From positions 4,934,501 through 4,998,500 of the forward strand of contig JARHVA010000348.1 of the NCBI GenBank assembly GCA_037957365.1: a stretch of 64,000 nucleotides of DNA, in the 5' to 3' direction. Source of the DNA: Torreya grandis (Eukaryota; Streptophyta; Pinopsida; Cupressales; Taxaceae). The notes below the pieces were generated by a model. The model was not told the DNA's origin and searched no databases. It saw nothing but the letters and a program-made list of their open reading frames with translations. This document shows positions 1 to 9,855 of this stretch, piece by piece. How positions within the stretch are numbered: position 1 is the first letter of the stretch; each line of letters begins with the position of its first letter. Position numbers and translations under genes: made by a program.

Positions 1-160
1 CTAAGTCTTGTTTTCTTTCCCTTATTACTATTTTTTTAAAGTTTAGATTGTAATCAAATTATACAAATTAGTAGCTTAATTATTGCATATTTATTTACTT
101 ATTTTACTAATCAGACCCTTTAATTAAATTAGGAATAATACATCAATATTTTTAAAATTA
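1..160 (+). repeat. 3' part of the 5' LTR
   Basis: This stretch matches 6983-7145 with roughly 85% identity by eye, starting from ctaagtctt and running through the shared cttattattgcatatttat-type core to the aataatacaccaatatt-like end. The match stops near base 160, which I take as the LTR/internal boundary. The upstream part of the LTR is outside the window. No clean primer-binding site (TGG start) can be seen just downstream, so the exact boundary is uncertain. Confidence 0.65.
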
Positions 161-166
161 TTATAG

Positions 167-605
167 AAACCCCAAGGTAAATTTCCTACTGATTTTTCTT
201 ATTTTTTTCTAATTTTTAACCTACATAATAAAATAAAAAATTACCATTAAATTTTTTAAAAAATTAGTAATTTTATTTCGAACCTTAGTTTCCCATATTA
301 GGTCTCAATATTTTTCCTATAATTTTTTGATTTTTTACTAACATATTAAAATTAGAAATACACTTCAAATTTCAAAATTCAATAGTAATTTTCAAAAATA
401 ATTATGTTTCAAAACCCTAGTTGCATCTAATAGGTCTCTTTAAATCACAAATTTTCCAATAAATTTATGATTTTTTACTTGCATATCTAACCTATAAATT
501 CGCTTTAAATTTTAAAATTTCATAGTAAATTTCAAAATAATCATCTTTCAAACCCTAGTTACATATACTAGGTCCCATTACTTCTTCAAGTATCATTTTA
601 AATGT
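167..605 (+). repeat. Leader tandem repeat, ~135-140 bp period
   Basis: Degenerate units begin near 167, 276, 410 and 550. Each opens with a version of aaaccctagtt, then a taggtctc-like block, a gattttttact block, and closes with an aatagtaattttcaaaa-like block followed by a cttt run. The last unit is partial. They lie between the 5' LTR and the first gag codons, so they form the untranslated leader of the element. No coding capacity is evident. Confidence 0.65.
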
Positions 606-761
606 TTTTGAGCTTTGTATCCTTTTTCACGCAATTTCTATTTCTTTGTTTTTAGGAATTTACATTTCTTATATTCAACACTTTCCTTCTCTAGCACTTT
701 TCCTATTACAAATTATTGCAAAAAAATCAATAAAATTTCAAATTGTTTTCCTACCTTAATA

Positions 762-2030
762 ATGGCCCAATACACTAGTTTTGATGAAACTGATAAAATG
801 GAACTTCAAGAACTCTTAACTAAACACCCTAAAATGCAAGATGACATACTTAAAATATTACAATAAAAATGATAATGCGTGAACAATGGTCAATCTTCTC
901 AAACCATAGAGCAGCTAGTTTCAAATGAAACTACAGGGGTAACTATGTCTCAACAACCTCCTATAAAAGCCCAACCTACCTCTATGAGACCAACTATAGC
1001 TAGTACATCTTTGTATCTTAATGTGGCAACCCTTGTGTAAGAAATTAGATATCTTCAATCAAAGGTGCTACATCTTGAGCAAGGTGCCTCTAGACCTATG
1101 CAGGCTTTGGATTCTTTTGCTCTATTGCATACACCATTGACACATCACATTACTTGTACACCATTACCACAAGGTTTTGTTCAACCTAATCTTACTTTAT
1201 ATGATGGCAAGGGTGATCTAGAGACACATTTGAGAGATTTTCATGAAGCATGCTTGGACTATGTACCAAATGACTAGCTACTTACCAAGTTATTTCCATA
1301 AAGCCTAAAGGATTATCCTTTAAAATAGTTCTATAGTCTATCAGATCAATCAATCAATGCATTAAATCATTTAGCCAACATGTTCCTAGCTCATTTCAGC
1401 ATCAATGTTGGTGATAAGGTTTCATATGCCCAAGTTTCACAATAGAAATAAATGTCAAATGAGCTTCTCACATATTATGTTCTCTGATATAAGACTATTT
1501 TGGCTAAGATGACTAGCCCCATGGATGATCAAGAGTTATAAGATCTCTTCAAACAGAGTCTCATACTAGCTTTGCATGAATCAATAATGTTTAAAATAAT
1601 CTCTTCCTTCACTGAATTATGTCATACATTAAAGGAAAGGGAAGTCAAACTAATTTCGATTGGAAAACTCAAGCATATAAGTCTATCAAAAACAATAAAC
1701 AAGAGTAACATAAAATTTTGATACAAATTTAAGGTCAAAAATAACAAGAGTTAGAATCAACTTATAATTAATGCAGCTTTAGAACCCCCTCAGTGAGTGG
1801 TTTTATCAACACCCCCTTGATGAATCTTTAAAAATCCACGAATTTATCCAATTAGAGTTTTAAATTAGCTATTAGAATGTAACATCATAGCTCTCTCTCC
1901 TATTCAAAAATTTGACCTAACAAAGCCTCTTCCATGTAAATATGATCAACATGCATTTTATGAGTTTCATAGGTCACTAGGACATATAATAAATATATGC
2001 ATCAGTTTGAGACACATATTCAAGATTTGA
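762..2030 (+). pseudogene. gag: Retrotransposon gag, broken
   Basis: Gag would form the capsid and nucleocapsid of the retrotransposon particle in the cytoplasm. A start codon at 762 opens a 34-residue piece. After stops, the frame containing the 1065-1277 segment shows a YDGKGDLETHLRDF-type block typical of the N-terminal side of plant Ty3/gypsy gag. Further blocks to about 1650 (including PLK-FYSL and ELLTYYVL) match the retrotransposon gag capsid pattern. Near 1940-2025 a FHRSLGH...C stretch resembles the single nucleocapsid zinc finger, with its first cysteine lost. There are at least ten in-frame stops and several frame changes, so it is dead. The retropepsin follows about 270 bp downstream in the usual gag-pro order. 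Confidence 0.7.
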
Positions 2031-2299
2031 TAGATGGTAATCATATTGATTTTGGCACTTTAGTTGAGCCTCCTTAGGTAAAGTAAACATAGGATAAAAC
2101 TTTGAAAATCTTCTTAGATCCCTTTCTAAATCATTCTAAATAAGAGATAGGGGACACATTAGGGGTTCACTATACATGTCATGCACATCCCCCACTAGAT
2201 ACATATAGGACACCTTCAATTGAGACACATCCTTTGAGTAACATGATTAGTGTATACAATTATAAAATTCTAACTAGACCTTCTATCTCATTCTTAGAT

Positions 2300-2623
2300 C
2301 AGGAGATTGTCAAGGATGATTAGGATTATCATGCATTCTTTATCAGAGCTTATATTCATAATCATCCTATTCATAGTTTTCTCATGGATAATGGATCCAG
2401 TGTGAACATGTACACTATGGCATTATTACAGTGTTTGGGATATTTAGAGCAAGATATTACCTTGATGGACATAGTTATCAATGAATTTAGTGGACACATA
2501 CATAGTTCATTGGGTGAGATCATACTTCTTCTACAATTTGGTCCGACACATGTGGCCACACTTTTTACTATAGTTCCTAATGTAGAATTTTTTGATATGT
2601 TACTTGGTCAACCATGGATTTAA
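2300..2623 (+). pseudogene. pro: Retropepsin-type aspartic protease, element A
   Basis: This domain would cleave the gag polyprotein. An open stretch runs to the stop at 2623. It carries MDNGSSVNM near its start, in which D-N-G is the retropepsin active-site triplet variant (D[TSN]G), followed by hydrophobic strands and an LLGQPWI block, which is the second conserved motif of plant gypsy proteases. The upstream residues HAFFIRAYIHNHPIHSF, read from about 2330, extend the fold. The domain is nearly full length (~80-95 residues). It is followed only by a degenerate proline- and serine-rich linker to about 3240 and not by reverse transcriptase. The catalytic aspartate is kept, but the linked gag is broken. 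Confidence 0.72.
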
Positions 2624-3277
2624 AAACTTCAAGTAGTACCTTCTAAATTTCACATATGCATGAAATGTATTCATGATAATAGGTTGTTATATTTGGTGGA
2701 GTTCCATATGAGTTACCACTCCCCACTTCAAAGCCATCTTCTATTTTTCAATCACCAATTTTTGTTCAAACACCAATTTCATTTTCTCCACTACTTTTAG
2801 TTCTTCCTCAAGTTCAAATTTAGACATAGTTGAAGCCTCCATCACCAACATAGAGAGTTTATACACTTCCAAAAAGGTCCCTTTCAAAGCAACCATAGAT
2901 TTAAGATTCTATATAGCTTCCAACTATAGTGTTCACACCCAGTGTAGTATTATTGAGGTCTCATGCATCAGTGGATGTTTAGAGAGATTCTCCTACCAAC
3001 AAATGTGTCCCTAAGATCCCCATAGTTGCATCCACTTCTCAGAGTCACAAGGTGACCCCACACTTGGTTTCTACTTCATATATTTAGAGCATTTATAGCA
3101 TATATAGATTTTAGAGCCACAGTCTCAGCATTTCCATTATGCTTCATGGTCACGTACAATTCCTTTCCTTGATATAAGACACTATGATAAGGAGTCTCTT
3201 ATAAAACTCATTGGTTAGTATCATTTCTCCTCAGCTTTACCTGTACATAGTTTCTTATGCTTGATTTTACATAGCTT

Positions 3278-3411
3278 ATATCAAAAATATAAAAACAATA
3301 CAACATATCAAAAACACAAAGATATTCAAATATATCAAAAACACAAAAACATTCAAATATATCAAAAATACAAAAACATTCAAATAATTTAAAAACATGA
3401 AAACATTTTGA
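3278..3411 (+). repeat. 27-bp minisatellite, ~5 units
   Basis: Units start at 3278, 3305, 3332, 3359 and 3386, each a variant of atatcaaaaacacaaaaaca followed by ttcaaat. The middle units differ by one or two bases and the outer ones are more diverged. The period is a multiple of three, but no open frame crosses the array. Confidence 0.85.
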
Positions 3412-3925
3412 TTGTATTCATTATCCATGTTTTACATTTCTACTACTATGCTAGAATTACATTTGTTATTTTATGCTATTGTTTGTCAATTTATTTATAT
3501 TACCATGCTTCACTTGATCTTATTTGAGTGTGTGTAGTGACATCCAGCTCTTTGATTACTTCATTCTACCCATTGAGGGGGCATCCTACTTCTACATTAG
3601 AGACATACATTGATACATATACCCAATGGGGCCATCTTCTACATAACTACATCATCTAGGTTATGTCATTCCTACACCACACACTCTATTTATCATGTTG
3701 ATATACATTATTTACTAGCTTACATAGATTACTCTATCAACATTTCACTAGTATATAACACGTATGTATTTATTTGCATATACCTAGTCTTGTATTACCA
3801 TGTCTTGTATACTTTCACATTCTTTCTTTGATTAGTTAGATGTGATTGTATTTTCTAGTTTTTACATGCTTTCCTTTATTTCTTTCCATAGCTAGACTGA
3901 TTGCGTTCCTCAGTTCTTGTTTTGT

Positions 3926-4015
3926 CTCATGTATGTGCCTTAAGATATTTTTCAATGTCCTTTGCTTCTATTCATGTGTGTGCCTTTAAACATTTGACAA
4001 TGTCTTTTTCCTGTA
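3926..4015 (+). repeat. Imperfect ~43-bp tandem duplication
   Basis: Two adjacent copies share a catgt.tgtgcctt block, an A/T-rich spacer and a caatgtc.ttt block. Divergence is moderate. It lies in the non-coding 3' part of element A. Confidence 0.5.
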
Positions 4016-5092
4016 ATCTTCTATGTGATAGTGGCTTTCATGCCAACCTTGATTATTTTTAATTATATGTGTATGTGGCATTTGAACATGCTTTGTATGC
4101 TTGCTTTCCAATTTAAGTGACATGTGCCCATATCCCTTGTTTGATTGGTCCCTTGGCCACTCTTGTACATGTATTTTTTCTTACTTTGTGTTAATGTTTC
4201 TTGTTTTCTTCTCATTGTTTGCAATGCCATGATCCACAACATGCATTATCTTACTATCTTGGATGCCATTATGGACATCATAATCCATTCCTCCTTGCCA
4301 ACTAACAACTAACTAGACTTCAAGTTCTAATTTAGTACATTGTACATACTATTACATTATTATATTTATATAGGCATACCCTTATTGATCTAACAATCTC
4401 ATTTACAAACTGTGTTATATCTTCAGATATTTTGTCGATTATCATTACTATATCATATATTTCACATCATAACACACTTACAGGGATATTTGTTATAAGG
4501 TAAATCATTATAGGGTCTTTATTTCTACCCTCATAAGAGGGGGAAACAACTAGGGGTTTTGACATAGAGATCAGAACTCCTACCAACTGAAAAACTAGTT
4601 TCAAAACCCTCAGAATAGTAATCAAAGGTCAAACCAAGCAGAATAGACCAAAAAAATAGTGATGATTCCAAAATAGTTTTTAGTTTTAGTAAAGAAAAAT
4701 AGTGTCAAACATGAACAATAACATTAGATAATAAGGTGTCCTATTTTAGTGCTCCTATCCAAATAATATAAAAATGAGATTTTCTTGAAGCACATAGAAA
4801 AGTAGGTTTAGCTATAGTTTTGCACATTCAAAATAGTTTAAAATTAGTAGTTTTTATGACACTTAGAGAATCCAAATATAGGGTAATCATGCATGGTTTG
4901 ATGGCTCTCACTTTCAATTTTAGATACAGTAATTGGTATAACTTTAAAATCATAATCCATGTTTCAGACACCAGTGATTTGGGACAATGTGCACAACACA
5001 TTTGTTTTCTTTTCTTCTTAAGTTTAGTATTATCTAGGTATTCTCAGTAGTTGCATGCCTTATTATATTTTTATGTGGTTGGCATTACTTTG

Positions 5093-5210
5093 GAGTGGAT
5101 TTTATACAAGCCTAACTTCCACATTTCATAGTGGATTTCATATAAGCCTAGTGCACCAATTTTGAAGTGCCTTTCATACAAGCCTAATCTCCATATTTTA
5201 GAGTGGTCAA
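5093..5210 (+). repeat. 36-37-bp tandem repeat, 3 units
   Basis: The word agtgg or agtgc recurs at about 5093, 5130, 5166 and 5202. Each is followed by a t.catacaagcctaa-like block and a ccacattt-like block. This gives three degenerate units of 36-37 bp. Confidence 0.7.
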
Positions 5211-5309
5211 GAGTGGCCTAGTTTCTAGCATACATTTGGCTATTCATACCAATATTATTAGATTATAGTACATCCATGGGCTTTAGGAACCATCTCATAT
5301 GGCACACAT

Positions 5310-5600
5310 TTATCATTTTATAGCTTCACTTCACATGGAAACAATGGAGCTAAAGGACTAACTAGCTATAAATGACTAACATCAATTAACATATGCATGA
5401 CTACCTAGCTTCATGTAGTGGGCAACGATGGATCCAAAGGAATAGTTATCCTTTGTATTCATAATCCACCTACTCATAGGGATTAAACACATATTCCAAA
5501 CATAGATTAATGCATGCATGACCACCTAGCTTCACTTAGTGGGTGATGATGGAGCTGAAGGGCCAACCTTTGCATTCTTGAGACACTCTTATGGAATTAA
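5310..5600 (+). repeat. ~120-bp degenerate direct repeats
   Basis: The block atgcatgac.acctagcttca appears at about 5394 and 5514. Each copy is followed by tagtggg and a gatgga run and then by a ccttt.cattc block. A weaker copy precedes them, from about 5317. The spacing is close to 120 bp. They lie upstream of the 3' LTR polypurine tract. Confidence 0.6.
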
Positions 5601-5953
5601 TAACTCATCTCCATTTGTGATATTACTCTTGTTATAGTATCATACATCATTATTGATCATCACTCGGCATCACAATATGTTTTATATTGGTTCACATACT
5701 CAGTGAGGTGTATTTATTCCTTTCTCTTCCTCTTTATCTTACCCAACTTTGTACATCATTATTTTAGATATAGCATATCTAGAAATAAATAATCTACTCT
5801 TTGTTTTATCTTGCATATTTACACTTCACAACATGATCTCTCTATGCACACCCATTATCACAACATCTTTATGAGCTTCACCCTTGTAGGTAAGTTTAGG
5901 TACACTTTCTATTTTTCCTTTATCCTAGTATTTCTCTTTACTACATCACTATA

Positions 5954-5966
5954 ATAAAGGGGGGAC
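5954..5966 (+). promoter_or_regulatory. Polypurine tract of element A
   Basis: The run aaaggggggaca is a strong match to a plant LTR-element polypurine tract, the plus-strand primer left after RNase H digestion. It lies about 1.2 kb before the end of the downstream LTR copy, exactly where such a tract belongs. A second, weaker tract (agagggggaaa, about 4534) was considered but lies too far from the LTR. Confidence 0.65.
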
Positions 5967-7145
5967 AAATTTATTCATATAAATTTTGATAATTGGTAAC
6001 TTGAGTGTGGAATATGACATCCATTCCATAAGTCCCATGTGCTTGCTTTCATGACCCTTCTAGGCACCTTTTCACTGATTCCTAGTCATCCGTAGGCTTT
6101 CAAGACCTCATTATAGCTTATTTAAGACCCTTTTTCCATGCTTATTCCATCCCCCTAGGTCTCATACCCTCTAGACAATAGTACCTAACTTATACTATAG
6201 CATTGGACCCTAGGGTGTCTCCTTTCTAGCACTCTTATCCAATCAGATTTTTACTTGATTCATATTCTTCATTATGTCAACCTAGCATGATTGAATTTAA
6301 CCCATGACTAATAGATCCATATAAAATCCCATTCAAAGTTCATTTAGAATGGGTTGGAAAATATCACAAAGCAAGTAATAATACAAGCAAGACTACTCAA
6401 GCATATTTCCCTATTCTCTACATACAACCATCCAATAATATTTCTAACTTATTCAAATCCTTACACCAATCCTTATTCATCTCAAACACACCTAGTTTAG
6501 CATTTTGAATCTTTATACACACTATTACACAAAACACATCAATTAGGATAACTATATATGGCATGATCCCTCTTTGGAGTATTGGTATGTAGGCACCATG
6601 CTCACACAAGGGGTGTGGAAACATGTTTAGTGAAGCTTACACACACTAACCCACCCCCACCCCCTCATTTTTATTAAAGTTGGTAAAAACATAATGGAGT
6701 CTAGGTTTTGAAGACAAAATCAGCTCTATAAGGGGCTCTATAGACTTCTAGCTATCGAAACTTCATAGGTAAGGTCACACAAACTTGGTGAACAAAACCC
6801 AGAAGCTCAGATCTTCAAAATAATAATGGAAGAGGTGGAATATAGTGTCAAACAATAGGGTGTCTTATTTTTGACACTCCTTTCCTTTCACTGAATGAAT
6901 ACCAAATCTTGATTTGAGATAGTGTCGCGATCCTACACAGTGAATTTCGACCTCTATCTCAGTCATATCAGTCAATTTCCAGCTAAGTCTTTTTTCTTTC
7001 CCTTATTATTATTTTTATAAAATTTCAAATTGAAATCAAATTATATAAATTAGTAGATTAATTATTGCATATTTATTTACTAATTTTACTACTTAGACCC
7101 TTAAACTAAATTATGAATAATACACCAATATTCTCAAAATTGTTA
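5967..7145 (+). repeat. 3' LTR of element A
   Basis: The left edge is set by the polypurine tract and the right edge by the end of similarity with window bases 1-160. The length would be about 1.18 kb. A TG that could open the LTR is at about 5987 (tgataattgg), so the first ~20 bp are uncertain. A C-rich run at about 6650-6665 and a CG-containing block near 6925 interrupt the otherwise AT-rich sequence. The short reading frames inside are not considered genes. Confidence 0.6.
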
Positions 7146-9239
7146 AATCACATAGGTAATGGATTTTGAATATATTGCTCTCTCCATACATTAGGGTTTT
7201 ACCTATACATAGCTTAAATAGTATTCTCTCATGCATGTTTAATTTTCATTACCCCCACTTTGTGACACAAGATTTGGTGAGATATAGATTATATTTTTTA
7301 ATTTACTTATTAGTTTAGTGAATATGAAAACATAGGACCTAGTTAGGGTTATTATGTACTTTTGCTTGACTAAAGGATTTAAAACCTTCCCTAATGATAT
7401 TATTATGGTAATATATCCCTTCACTAGGTCTAGTAGATCCATCTTGGTTGTGACCTTGAATATATAATGTATACACAATCGAAAGTGTAAGTAGGATTTA
7501 TCTTCTCCGATTTAGGATTAATTTATAGATTTGTTGCATATCCTATTGTATACAAAACACCTCTTGGTTTAAAAACATAATTATATTGGGATTCACTTCC
7601 CTATGATTATTGGTAGGTACACATGTTTTATGTTGTATAAATATAAATCTATAGAATTAGATGTGAAATGTGTAACACTCTGATCATTTCATAGTCATCA
7701 TGCATTTGATATAAGAGGAGTGACAGAGAGAACTTTGAGTGTTTCACTTAAATAAATTCCATATTATGAAGACTTCTATATGGATTGTGATGATGAACAG
7801 GAGTTCATGATCCTTGATCATACCCACTTCATGCTAGATCAAGTGACCAAGTAAAATATCATGGATATCCCTAATGATTTAGATATCAAAGGCATCAATA
7901 TTTTACCTCTCCCTAGGGTTGACTATAGTTAAGTAGAGGTGACATCATTGGAGACTTGAACTCAAGGATTTTTTATGAGGAATTTAATATTGCTCATGAT
8001 CAGAGGAGTAGATGTGAAAGATGTTAAACATTTTCCACCTTTGAAATCTATAGACATACCTCCTCCTAAGCTAATAAAACAAAAGGAAATAGAAGATAAA
8101 GTGGCACCTTATAGCACTATAGTGGATACTATTTTTAAAAAAGATACTGAGGAGTATTCACCTCAACCCAAAAGGAGATCTTAAAAGTTCAAACTCAAGA
8201 AATTAGCTTGTGGGAAAGGCACTCTTTGGATATCAACTATATTAAGTGATACATCTAAAAAGGTGGTTCATTCACAAGGGTTGATCAAGAACACCACATT
8301 GTAGTTTATGACTATGGATCCTCCATTCTTGGATTCATGCAATCAAAAATCCTCATGATGGATGATGAGGAAGGATATGAAGAATAAGCACCCAATAAGA
8401 CACCATGACTTTCAAATCAAAAGTGTTCTATATCACAACCTTCTTCATAGGTTGAGGGCTATGTTTTGTTTCAAAGGATTGTGTAGTTTTGTATGCAATT
8501 TAAATGAGTCAACATGCACCGTGAAATGTGAAACTAAATTCTATTTCTAGAATTTGTTCCCTATGTTTTAGGGATAATACTTATTATAATTAGGAAGCTT
8601 ACATGCCTCTCAAAGTGTTGTTAATATTTGTAATTTTTACAACAAGAAAACTTTTGGAAAGAGGAAAAGAGGAAAATAAATTTGTGATTTTCTAATAAGT
8701 TAATAAATCTAGGTTGTTATAGGACTTTGTGATTGACCTTAGTTATGGAAAGATGTTCTAATGTTCATTTAGTCATAGTGTTGTTTCCTTTACTCTCATC
8801 GTAATAAAAGTCTTAGTTGATATTAACTTTATTTTGATATAATGAATGTAATACATAAGTGAAATATACATTTGATCACTTATTTACTTTCTTTATTCTC
8901 TTTTCTTATAGTTAATCTTTTCTATGCTCTTGAATTCACTCTCCTTCTCATACTTCCTTTCTAATATATATGAAAACCCCCAAAATAATTTAGTATGTAT
9001 ATTTGTGAATATGTTAGATTTATGTTTTTATTTTATTTTGAATAAAGGTAGCTTTACCTAAAAATAGAAGAGGGACTCTATCCCATTACGTTGTTGACTA
9101 TAGCATATGTGTTGAAGTGTTATACACTTTTTCAACCAACAAGTTTGAATTTGCATGAGAAATGGGCAAAAAGTTTACTTTCCAGATCTCAAGTTTTTAC
9201 ATTAGTGCATTTTTTTCATTTTACAAGACAAACTCATTT
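7146..9239. other. Unassigned region with one coding-like fragment
   Basis: I see no LTR pair, RT, transposase or RNA gene here. The plus-strand frame around 7690-8180 is coding-like and is listed separately. The rest is AT-rich with no recognisable feature. Shorter open frames (for example about 8362-8550 and 9091-9273) have no family signal. Confidence 0.4.
7690..8184 (+). pseudogene. Unrecognised coding-like fragment
   Basis: Across 7690-8184 one plus-strand reading, broken by a few stops, has hydrophilic protein-like composition. It includes a DCDDEQEFMILDH segment and then, from 7975, an open 69-residue piece rich in Lys, Asp, Glu and Pro (KSIDIPPPKLIKQKE and similar). The stops fall singly in otherwise coherent sequence, which suggests an old open frame, possibly a linker region of a retrotransposon polyprotein. 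I do not recognise a domain, a catalytic motif or a zinc finger. Function is unknown. Confidence 0.35.
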
Positions 9240-9855
9240 ATCTTTAGGACATTTTTATTATTCTATAGGATGATTTCACTGCTCTATATGATGGTTTCAC
9301 TATTTTGTAAAATGATTTTTGTATTCTATAAGATGATTTCATTATTTTGTGGGATGATTTCATTATTATGAATCACCTACAAAAAAAATAAAAATTAAAT
9401 AGGATAGAGATGAATTTTTTGTTGTGAAAGACAAATTCATTGCTCTTTAGGATGATTTCATTATTGGACAACACTTACAAAAAATAGTTAAATAGAACAA
9501 GAATGAATTCATTGATGTGTAAGATGAATTCAATTCTCTTTAAGATGATTTTGATGCTTCGTAAGATGATTTCCCTTTGTATAGCACCAAAAAAAACATA
9601 ATTAGACAAAATAAAAATATGAATTCACCATTTAAAAGATTATTTCACTAATGTTTAAGACAAATTCAATGTTTTTCATGATGAATTTGCTGATGTGCAA
9701 TACCTACAAAAAATGACAGTTAAATATAATATAGGTAAATTCATTATTTTGTAGGTCAAATTCATTGTGTTGTGTGATTTCACCATTGTTTATGATGAAT
9801 TCATTTTTTTCAATGTAAATTATTTGTTTCATAGCACAAATTCATTATTCAAACT
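9240..9855 (+). repeat. Higher-order repeat: ~21-bp monomers in ~100-115-bp blocks
   Basis: A basic unit of about 21 bp (gatgatttcattattttgta with many variants) repeats through the region. Every four or five monomers are broken by a different A-rich segment, cacctacaaaaaa then ttaaata-like, seen at about 9374, 9471, 9583 and 9700. This makes a block spacing of roughly 97-117 bp. Short reading frames over it are a by-product of the repeat. No protein family is suggested. Confidence 0.75.

Larger units (their letters stand above)
2624..5953 (+). other. Non-coding 3' internal region of element A
   Basis: About 3.3 kb lies between the protease and the polypurine tract. The first ~600 bp read as a low-complexity Pro/Ser/Thr-type linker with stops. 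The rest has no sustained reading frame on either strand and no polymerase or integrase motif that I can find. It is rich in small internal repeats, listed separately. A purine-rich stretch at about 4530-4545 and sequence after 4690 weakly echo part of the 3' LTR (the gtgtcaaac...gtgtc block near 6850). This could be a fragment of a related LTR, but the match is short. Confidence 0.5.
1..7145 (+). mobile_element. Gypsy-like gag-protease LTR element, 5' end outside window
   Basis: The first ~160 bases recur at about 6983-7145 in the same orientation, which gives an LTR pair about 7 kb apart. Between them lie a tandem-repeat leader, a broken gag, a retropepsin and a long non-coding stretch that ends in a purine tract. 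No YxDD, RNase H or integrase motif is visible in either strand of the 3.3 kb between the protease and the purine tract, so the element looks non-autonomous. The ends of the two LTR copies differ by many substitutions and small indels, so the insertion is old. The gag and protease wording is closest to plant Ty3/gypsy elements of the non-chromodomain type; that lineage assignment is inference. Confidence 0.7.
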
